The position numbers were made by a program, and so were the translations under genes. The notes under the pieces are model-generated. The model was not told the origin of the DNA, ran no database searches, and saw only the letters and a program-made list of their open reading frames with translations. This document shows, piece after piece, positions 58,292 to 64,000 of a stretch of DNA of 64,000 nt (position 1 is its first letter; each line of letters opens with the position of its first letter). The stretch comes from CALAEC01 sp050692915 (GTDB lineage Bacteria > Actinomycetota > UBA4738 > CALAEC01): NCBI GenBank assembly GCA_050692915.1, contig JBOGVU010000003.1, forward strand, positions 1-64,000. Direction: 5' to 3'.

Positions 58292-60393
58292 CAGGTCCCT
58301 CCCTTCGTGATCTCGCCATCGGTCCCCTTGGCCCACAGGTCCCACCGGGACCCGGCGCCGTGCACCCCCTTCAGCCCGACCCGGTCGAGGTCCGCGGGGA
58401 CCAGTGGGTCGATGACCAGCTCGCCGGACCTCGCCTCCAGCCCCAGGGCCAGCCGGAACCATAGGAACGGCGCCCCGGTGGCCCAGGCCTGGGGGCTCGA
58501 AGCGGTCGGGTAGCGGACGGGGAACGGGGCCTCGTCGCGCGAGTACCCGGCGAACACCTCCGGGAGCCGGAACTCGGTGTACGCGGAGGCCGCCAGCATG
58601 GCGCTGGCGATCTGGTTGGCCTCCTCGCGGAGGCCGTACCGGGCCAGGCCTGCGGCGATCAGCGAGTTGTCGTGGGGCCACACCGTCCCGATGTGGTAGC
58701 CGATCGGGCTGTACCCCAGGTCGTCCCAGGACATGGTCCGGACCCCCCATCCCGACCACATCGCCGGGGTGAACAGCTGGCGGGCCAGCACCCGGGCCCG
58801 GTCGTTCGGCACGATCCCGGACCACAGGAGGTGGCCCATGTTCGAGGTCATCGAGTCGATCGGCCGCTTGTCGCGGTCGAGGCCGACCGCGTAGTAGCCG
58901 CCCCGGCCGTCGAGCCAGAAGTCCTGGTTGAACCGCTCGGCCAGGGCCTGCGCGTCGGACCGGAGCCTTTCGGCCAGGTCTTGGTCCCGCCACACTCGCT
59001 CGGCCAGCTCGGCCACGCGGACCCGGGCGTCGTAGGCGTACCCCTGGACCTCGGCCGGGGCGATGGGTACCTCGGGGACGGAGCCGTCGGCGAACAGGAG
59101 CCCGTTCCAGGAGTCCTTCCACGACTGGGTCCGGAGGCCCTGGGGCGAGCGGGTGGCGTACTCCACGTACCCGTCGCCGTCGAGATCGCCGTACCGCTCG
59201 ATCCACTCCAGGGCCCGGCGGGCGTTCTGCTCGAGCTGCCGGACCGGGCCCTCGTCCCCGGTCCACCGCCAGTACTCGTGGAGGACGATCAGCCACAGCG
59301 GGGTCGAATCGAGGGAGCCGTAGTAGGGCCGGTGAGGCTTCTGGCCCAGGGCGGTGAGCTCGCCGTACCGGATCTCGTGAAGGATCTTGCCGGGCTCCTC
59401 GTCCTTGAAGTCGTTCATCTCGGTCCCCTGGTAGCCCGCCAGCGCGGTGAGCGCTCCCTTGGCCAGGTCGGGGCCCACCCACATCGACTGGTATGAGGTG
59501 ATCAGGGTGTCCCGCCCGAAGATGGCCATGAACCAGGGCAACCCGGCCGCCGGGAGCGAGTACTCGTTCCCCTCCACGCAGGCCTGGAGGCGCAGCGCGG
59601 CCAGGTCGATCACCGAGCGCTCCATCGTGTGCCACACGACGTCGAACCCGCCGGTCACCTCGGGGACCTCGGCCTGCCACTTCTTCAGCACCCGGGTGGC
59701 CTGGCGCTCCGGCGCCCCGAAGGTGTCGTGGGTCGGCTCCTTCACCTCGTCGTCGAGGTGCACCAGGACCTCGATGCCGGTGTGCCACTCGGCCAGCGGC
59801 TCGATCCGCACCCGCCACAGGAGGTCGTCGCCGTCGACGCGAGCGTCCACGGAGGCGTGGACCTTGGTGGCCACTCGGAAGGCCTCGTGCTCGTACTCGA
59901 ACGAGAGCAGCGACTGCCCCGGGTCGTGGTGGGTCGAGAGACGGCCGGCCTTCCGGAACTCCTTCCCCTTGACCTCGAACAGGTCGGCGAAGTCGGCGCC
60001 GCACGACAGCCGGACCTCCAGGTCCACGGGCTCCCGGAGATGGTTCCGGACCCGGATCGTCTCCCGCATCCCGTCACCCACGAACCGGTGGCGCCGGATC
60101 GTCATGCTCTTGGCGGCGATCTCCCCGAGGTCCGGGTTCGTGGTGAAGAACGTGGCCGAGTAGTAGTCGACCTCGCGCGAAGTGAGCACCACGGGCGTGG
60201 CCCCGTTCACGGTGAGCACGAACCGGTTCAGGTGCCGCGTGTCCTCGTGGTACAGGCCGGCCACCGAGCCCGGGAGGACGTCGCCCAGTGGATCGGACAG
60301 CATGAACGTTGCGCCCTCCAGGACCTGGATGGCCCCCGGCGGCAGGTCGACCTGGGCCCCCTGCTGCTCGACCCTCTTCTCGGCCTCCGTCAT
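58291..60393 (-). CDS. Glycogen debranching enzyme-like glucosidase
   Basis: The product is 700 residues. The N-terminal beta-sandwich (GDE_N_bis type: EGATFMLSDPLGDVLPGSVA, GLYHEDTRHLNRFVL) precedes an alpha/alpha-barrel of the amylo-alpha-1,6-glucosidase/GH63-like group. Barrel landmarks are LPWFMAIFGRDTLITSYQ, SLDSTPLWLIVLHEYW, TQSWKDSWNGLLFADG and GYHIGTVWPHDNSLIA. It would release glucose from branch points of glycogen or similar glucans; the exact bond is an inference. It overlaps the glucose dehydrogenase gene (ATGA) and abuts gnd. Confidence 0.9.
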   Translation of the reverse strand: MTEAEKRVEQQGAQVDLPPGAIQVLEGATFMLSDPLGDVLPGSVAGLYHEDTRHLNRFVLTVNGATPVVLTSREVDYYSATFFTTNPDLGEIAAKSMTIRRHRFVGDGMRETIRVRNHLREPVDLEVRLSCGADFADLFEVKGKEFRKAGRLSTHHDPGQSLLSFEYEHEAFRVATKVHASVDARVDGDDLLWRVRIEPLAEWHTGIEVLVHLDDEVKEPTHDTFGAPERQATRVLKKWQAEVPEVTGGFDVVWHTMERSVIDLAALRLQACVEGNEYSLPAAGLPWFMAIFGRDTLITSYQSMWVGPDLAKGALTALAGYQGTEMNDFKDEEPGKILHEIRYGELTALGQKPHRPYYGSLDSTPLWLIVLHEYWRWTGDEGPVRQLEQNARRALEWIERYGDLDGDGYVEYATRSPQGLRTQSWKDSWNGLLFADGSVPEVPIAPAEVQGYAYDARVRVAELAERVWRDQDLAERLRSDAQALAERFNQDFWLDGRGGYYAVGLDRDKRPIDSMTSNMGHLLWSGIVPNDRARVLARQLFTPAMWSGWGVRTMSWDDLGYSPIGYHIGTVWPHDNSLIAAGLARYGLREEANQIASAMLAASAYTEFRLPEVFAGYSRDEAPFPVRYPTASSPQAWATGAPFLWFRLALGLEARSGELVIDPLVPADLDRVGLKGVHGAGSRWDLWAKGTDGEITKGGT

Positions 60394-61439
60394 GGGACGG
60401 CGTCGAACGTGATGACGGTCTTGACGTCGTCGGGATGCCGCTCCAGGGCCTCCGGCCACCGGTCGAGCGGCACCCGCCTGGTGATCAGCCGCTCCAGCCA
60501 GCCACGCTCTGCCGCCGCCAGCCCCCGCTCCGCCTGCGCGTAGTGCCGCGCTCCGGCGTTCACCGACCCGAAGATCACCGTGTTGTTCAGCACCAGCTCC
60601 TTGTTGATGGCCGAGGCGTCCAGCGGGATCTCTCGCTGGCTGGAGGCGATCCCCGTGAGGCAGATCACGCCGCCCGGCGCGGTGTGCTCGATGGCGTGGA
60701 ATACGAGCTGGCCCACGCCAGTGCACTCGATCACCACGTCGAAGGGGAGGTCCGCCTCCTCGATGTCGGCGTGGTACTCGGCCCCCAGGTCCTTGACCAG
60801 GGCCGGCTTGGGGCCCTCGGTGACCCGGTCCAGGACGTGGACCTCGAGCCCTTTCTGCACGCCGATCATGGCGGCGAACAGCCCTATCGGCCCGGCCCCG
60901 GTCACCAAGGCGCGGCGGGGCCTGAACTCGGCCCGGGCGCCGATCCGCTCGACGTGGTCCCAGGCCTTGGCCACCACGCTGACCGGCTCGGTCAGCACGG
61001 CCAGCTCGCGCAGCTCCGGATCGGCCCTCACGACGCGGTCCGGCTCCACGCGGTATCGGGCCCGGAGGAAACCGTCCCGCTCCTTGATCCCGTGCTCCGT
61101 GTACCGGCCGTTCCGGCACATGTCCCACTCGCCCACCGCACAGTTCTCGCACGGCACCGGGTCGGGATGGCGCACGAAGGCCACCACCAGGTCGTCGGGC
61201 CTGAGGTCGCTCCCCGGGAGGGCTTCGAGCACCCGCCCCAGCGACTCGTGGCCAAGGACCAGGCGGTCCCGCCCCGGCGGAGCCCACCCGTACGCTCCCT
61301 CGACGATCTCCTGGTCGGTGCCGTCGACCCCGACGGCCAGCGCCTCGACCAGCACGGAGCCCTCGGTCGGGTCCGGCTCGGGGACGTCCTCCAGCCGGGC
61401 CGATCCGGCCGTGAGCGGCGCCACGGTCAGCGCTCGCAT
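60390..61439 (-). CDS. Glucose 1-dehydrogenase (Zn-dependent MDR family)
   Basis: This 349-residue medium-chain dehydrogenase resembles archaeal-type glucose dehydrogenases. The catalytic zinc region is LVLGHESLGRVLEALPG. The structural zinc loop has CENCAVGEWDMCRNGRY, then TEHGIKERDGF, a hallmark of this branch. Nucleotide binding is at LVTGAGPIGLFAAMIGVQKG. The C-terminal part fits Glu_dehyd_C. It would oxidise D-glucose to gluconolactone. It heads the operon with the debranching enzyme and gnd. GGGAGGGAGG lies upstream of the ATG, and the minus-strand TAACGT at 61485-61480 is a candidate -10. Confidence 0.88.
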   Translation of the reverse strand: MRALTVAPLTAGSARLEDVPEPDPTEGSVLVEALAVGVDGTDQEIVEGAYGWAPPGRDRLVLGHESLGRVLEALPGSDLRPDDLVVAFVRHPDPVPCENCAVGEWDMCRNGRYTEHGIKERDGFLRARYRVEPDRVVRADPELRELAVLTEPVSVVAKAWDHVERIGARAEFRPRRALVTGAGPIGLFAAMIGVQKGLEVHVLDRVTEGPKPALVKDLGAEYHADIEEADLPFDVVIECTGVGQLVFHAIEHTAPGGVICLTGIASSQREIPLDASAINKELVLNNTVIFGSVNAGARHYAQAERGLAAAERGWLERLITRRVPLDRWPEALERHPDDVKTVITFDAVP

Positions 61440-61477
61440 GTGCGGATGACCCTCCCTCCCGATCGGCGATCCTCGGA

Positions 61478-61485
61478 TACGTTAC
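61478..61485. promoter_or_regulatory. Overlapping divergent -10 elements
   Basis: TACGTTAC contains TACGTT on the plus strand (61478-61483, 12 nt before the ATG at 61496) and TAACGT on the minus strand (61485-61480, 40 nt before the glucose dehydrogenase start). The two share four bases, so the polymerases cannot fire at once. Confidence 0.45.
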
Positions 61486-61495
61486 ACAGTCCCGG

Positions 61496-62134
61496 ATGAA
61501 GCGCATCATCGACGTCTCGCTTGGGATCGGCCCGGACCTCCTCACCTGGCCCGGAGACCCCGGGGTGGAGGTTGTCCCCGCCGCCCGGCTGGCTCGGGGC
61601 GACCCGGCGAACGTGTCCGAGCTGCGGCTCGGGTCTCACACCGGGACCCACGTCGATCCGCCCTGGCACTTCATCGATGGCGGGGCCACGATCGACGCCG
61701 TCCCTCTCGAGGTCCTGGTGGGGCCGGCCGTGGTGGCCGACCTCCGGGGGGCCGGGGCGGTCGGGCCGGCCGAGCTCGACGCGCTCGAGCTGCCGGCCGG
61801 GACCGAGCGTCTCCTGTGCCGCACCCGCAACTCGGAGCTGTGGTCCCGCGGCCGCGTCGAGTTCCCCCCGGACTACGTGGCGATCACGCCCGAGGGCGCC
61901 CGGTGGCTCGTCGAGCGAGACCTCCGGCTGGTGGGGGTGGACTTCCTGTCGGTCGAGCGCGACGGCCCGCCCGACTTCCCGGTGCACCGCACCCTCCTCG
62001 GCGGCGGCGTGGTGATCGTCGAGGGCCTCGACCTGTCCACCGTGGACCCGGGGCCGTACACGCTGGTCTGCGCACCCCTGAAGATCCTGGGCGGCGACGG
62101 CGCCCCGGCCCGGGCCCTGCTGATCGAGCCCTAG
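61496..62134 (+). CDS. Cyclase family protein (kynurenine formamidase-like)
   Basis: This is a 212-residue metal-dependent hydrolase of the cyclase/KynB fold. The metal motif HTGTHVDPPWHFIDGGATI (HxGTHxDxPxHF) is intact. The opening is RIIDVSLGIGPDLLTWPGDP, and the ending has FPVHRTLLGGGVVIVEGLDL. Members include arylformamidase, isatin hydrolase and uncharacterised hydrolases; the lack of tryptophan-pathway genes nearby leaves the substrate open. A leaderless start is suggested by TACGTT 12 nt upstream. The stop overlaps the convergent LytR_C gene by 4 nt. Confidence 0.88.
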   Translation: MKRIIDVSLGIGPDLLTWPGDPGVEVVPAARLARGDPANVSELRLGSHTGTHVDPPWHFIDGGATIDAVPLEVLVGPAVVADLRGAGAVGPAELDALELPAGTERLLCRTRNSELWSRGRVEFPPDYVAITPEGARWLVERDLRLVGVDFLSVERDGPPDFPVHRTLLGGGVVIVEGLDLSTVDPGPYTLVCAPLKILGGDGAPARALLIEP

Positions 62135-63294
62135 TCGAACCGGACCCGCTCGGCGTCGGCCACCACGAGCCCGTCCTCCCCTAGCGGTTCGATCGTCAGC
62201 AATTCGTAGACGCGCAGCGGCTCGACGGGGCGACCCAGGGTGAAGCGCGCCAGGACCTCGTATCGGTTCGGCCCCAGCCGCGTATACCGGATGATTCGAG
62301 CCCCCATCAGGTCCTCGTCTGCCGCGTATCGGAGGAGATCGAGTCCGTCCTGGTGCGACGCGTAGGCTTCCCGAGCGTCTTCGCCAAGGTACGTGCCGGC
62401 GCCGGAGGCCTCCTGACGGGCTTCCAGGAAGCCGCGGACGAACGCCCGCACCTCCTCGAACCGCTGCCTCGGTGAGAGCAGCTCCGCGGCTAGGATCTCC
62501 GGCCGAACGTCCTCAGGGTCGTGGTCCCCGACCGTCAGCCGCTCCGTGCGATTTCCCGTGGTGACGATAGCCACCGCGGTCTCGTCCTCGCCCGAGGCGA
62601 TCTCACGAATGGCGAAGAAGGGTGCCTCCGCCACCCCCTCGTACAGCGCGAGCCCGCCCTGGCCGGACCCGTACTGGCGGGTCGCGTCGTCCGACAGGAA
62701 CGCCTCGGCTCCGGAGCCCTCCAGCCGCCGGGTCATAAAGCTCCGCACCGCGGCGAACTGCTCAAAGAGTACGGGCCTGGACTCGATGAAGTCCCGGCCG
62801 ACCCTGATCTCGATGACCTCCGGGTCGATCCGGGGCCGCAGCTCTGCGCCCGAGAAGAATCGATCACGGAGGCGGATCGCCTCCTCCTCGTGAGCCGGGT
62901 GACGGTGGATCCTGGTCACGTCGCTCGGGTTCCCCGAGGGGGCGACCTCCACTACATCCACGCCCACGCCCTCGGCGGCCATCACCGCCGCGGCGAAGTC
63001 GGCGGCGCCCTCGATGGCCGAGCTGTTGACCACGCTGACCAGGCGGGGTCCAGGCGACGCGCTGAACGAGGGCCCCGGGACCGGGAAGCCCCCGGGTTGG
63101 GCCTGCCGGGCAGGGCGGAACGCGGCGTACGCTAGGCCGATCCCCGCGCCGGCCACGGCCAGGGCCAGGCCGCCGGTGGCCACCCGCCTGGTACGGCGGC
63201 GACGACCGGCCCGGTCGAGCACCGCGCCGAGCGCGCCGGGCTCGGAGCGGACCCGACGGGCCTCGTCGTCCAGGAAGTCGTAAAGGTCAGGCAT
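62131..63294 (-). CDS. Single-pass membrane protein with LytR_C-like domain, sigma-factor partner
   Basis: The product is 387 residues. A cytoplasmic segment of about 35 residues (PDLYDFLDDEARRVRSEPGA, then a basic RRRRRTRR patch) precedes one membrane helix (about 40-60). Outside, VSVVNSSAIEGAADFAAAV to IEIRVGRDF matches the LytR_C pattern (hydrophobic strand, N-S-S/G, helix, Vx-G-x-D-F). About 200 more residues contain two similar segments, RSFMTRRLEGSGAEAFLSDD and EARQEASGAGTYLGEDAREA. The layout is that of membrane proteins paired with SigE-like ECF factors in actinobacteria, so an anti-sigma-like role is inferred. The ATG at 63294 overlaps the sigma reading frame by 8 nt and has GAGGTGA upstream. 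Confidence 0.78.
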   Translation of the reverse strand: MPDLYDFLDDEARRVRSEPGALGAVLDRAGRRRRTRRVATGGLALAVAGAGIGLAYAAFRPARQAQPGGFPVPGPSFSASPGPRLVSVVNSSAIEGAADFAAAVMAAEGVGVDVVEVAPSGNPSDVTRIHRHPAHEEEAIRLRDRFFSGAELRPRIDPEVIEIRVGRDFIESRPVLFEQFAAVRSFMTRRLEGSGAEAFLSDDATRQYGSGQGGLALYEGVAEAPFFAIREIASGEDETAVAIVTTGNRTERLTVGDHDPEDVRPEILAAELLSPRQRFEEVRAFVRGFLEARQEASGAGTYLGEDAREAYASHQDGLDLLRYAADEDLMGARIIRYTRLGPNRYEVLARFTLGRPVEPLRVYELLTIEPLGEDGLVVADAERVRFD

Positions 63295-63798
63295 CGATCT
63301 CACCTCGCAGCAAGTCTCGGAGGGCCGCCCGGGCCCGGTGGAGGCGGGTCCGCACGGCGCCGGCGCTCACGCCGAGCACGGCGCCGGCCGCCTCGTCGGT
63401 CATCCCCAGCCACTCCACGAGGACCACGGCCTCGCGCTGACCGTCGGGCAACGTGGCCAGGGCCCGGTGCACGGCCGAGCGGTCCTCGGCGGCCTCATGC
63501 TCGTCGACGGCGGGCTCCGGGCGGACGGCCTTCCGGGCCGCCACCGCCAGGCGCCGCAGGCGGCTCCGCCGGGCGTTCAGCGCCGTCCGGTCAGGTAGCC
63601 GGCCGGGTCCTCGAGGCCACGGACCCGCTCCCACCGCTCGAGCACCCCGACGAAGGCCTCCTGGGTCAGGTCCTCGGCCTCGTGGCGGTCCCCGGTGGCC
63701 AGGTACATGGCCCGGAGGAGCCGCTCGTGGTGGGCGTGGAAGAAATCCTCGAAGGTCTCCGCGCGCTCCTCCACGATGGACTCGCTCATCACGGCCAT
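63287..63798 (-). pseudogene. ECF sigma factor gene interrupted by a frameshift
   Basis: Two overlapping reading frames together make one ECF sigma factor. The first part, from the ATG at 63798 or 63789, encodes region 2 (FEDFFHAHHERLLRAMYLAT, DLTQEAFVGVLERW, DPAGYLT) and then hits a stop at 63577. The second frame continues with RTALNARRSRLRRLAVAAR and region 4 (LATLPDGQREAVVLVEWLGM, VLGVSAGAVRTRLHRARAAL). The switch is at about 63589-63591, where one added base would restore Y-L-T-R-T-A-L-N. It may be a true inactivating deletion, an assembly error, or, least likely, programmed. The downstream membrane protein gene is still intact and overlaps the end. Confidence 0.8.
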
Positions 63799-63836
63799 CG
63801 TGATGGAAACGCCCGAGGCCCGGGTGTTGTTACCGA

Positions 63837-64000
63837 TCAGTCGCCGGCCACGAAGAACACCCAGGTGCCGTCCCGCTCGATCCCCACCCGCCAACCCAGG
63901 TACAGGCCGGCGTCCTGGAACGAGCGGACGTCCTCCTCGGCGTGGATCGCGGTGAGCGCCTCGATGTCCTGCTCGTCCCACTCGGCGGGGTCCTCGGCCG
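63837..64000 (-). CDS. C-terminal end of an unidentified gene
   Basis: The last 53 codons of a gene entering from the right edge are visible: acidic at first (AEDPAEWDEQDIEALTAIHA), then DAGLYLGWRVGIERDG and an ending TWVFFVAGD. The end has the beta character of small alpha+beta (NTF2-like) folds, but no family can be named. It ends 38 nt before the frameshifted sigma gene and in the same direction, so the two may be cotranscribed. Confidence 0.6.
   Translation of the reverse strand, partial: AEDPAEWDEQDIEALTAIHAEEDVRSFQDAGLYLGWRVGIERDGTWVFFVAGD

Overview
The window is about 70 percent G+C and reads as a chromosome segment from a member of the Actinomycetota. The evidence is gene content and order rather than any rRNA. 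The block cca - ybaK - NUDIX - DUF6049 - murJ - kinase - ECF sigma - anti-sigma is the arrangement found on one side of oriC in actinobacteria, and here it runs leftward off the window. Three further blocks also follow actinobacterial gene order: OB-fold/trkA/trkA/APC permease; topA - MFS::tmk - holB; and DUF2342 - tilS - hpt - ftsH - folE. A nickel superoxide dismutase, a PadR-ino1 pair, a K+-independent H+-pyrophosphatase and a LytR_C-type sigma partner fit the same group. A zinc-ribbon-bearing topoisomerase I and an orphan pilT suggest a deep-branching lineage rather than Mycobacterium or Streptomyces. The class cannot be fixed from this window. I see no phage, transposase, CRISPR or plasmid functions.

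Layout. 1-8.9 kb (minus): a nine-gene operon for the envelope and tRNA ends. It contains CCA transferase, a YbaK-type deacylase, NUDIX, DUF6049, the lipid II flippase MurJ, a Tad-like membrane protein, a transmembrane Ser/Thr kinase, an ECF sigma factor and its anti-sigma. 8.9-16.1 kb: a small HExxH membrane protein, PilT, a KGG stress protein, the divergent sodN/sodX pair, a fold-III decarboxylase with an MFS exporter, and PadR with inositol-phosphate synthase. 16.2-23.4 kb: a secreted protein, an AlkP-type hydrolase overlapping a polysaccharide flippase, a zinc-ribbon peptide, and a LOG-like protein behind an MrfA-type helicase. 23.4-39.8 kb: a stretch rich in ion transport. It holds a Ca2+/cation exchanger, an LCP pair, a CPA2 antiporter, H+-PPase, OB-fold protein, two TrkA/RCK proteins, two KimA-like K+ permeases flanking a KdpDE-like two-component system, an HD protein and DedA. 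40-53.2 kb: housekeeping genes (topA, MFS-tmk, holB, tRNA-Thr, L,D-transpeptidase, DUF2342, tilS, hpt, ftsH, folE). 53.2-57.4 kb: a secreted protein, a strong terminator, a two-component system, a DM13 protein and a second CPA2 antiporter. 57.4-62.1 kb: a sugar operon (glucose dehydrogenase, debranching enzyme, 6-phosphogluconate dehydrogenase) and a cyclase. 62.1-64 kb: a LytR_C membrane protein next to a frameshifted ECF sigma gene, and a partial gene.

How the genes work together. Most operon neighbours overlap by ATGA/GTGA/TTGA, which implies translational coupling. Many operon heads instead have a TANNNT hexamer 7-12 nt before the start codon and no Shine-Dalgarno sequence, the signature of leaderless mRNAs. 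Two of these hexamers are symmetric and appear to serve divergent genes. The strongest functional themes are potassium homeostasis (RCK proteins, KimA-like permeases, KdpDE-like regulators, proton/sodium pumps), envelope assembly and its regulation (MurJ with an apparently active kinase), and an intracellular polyglucose-to-pentose route.
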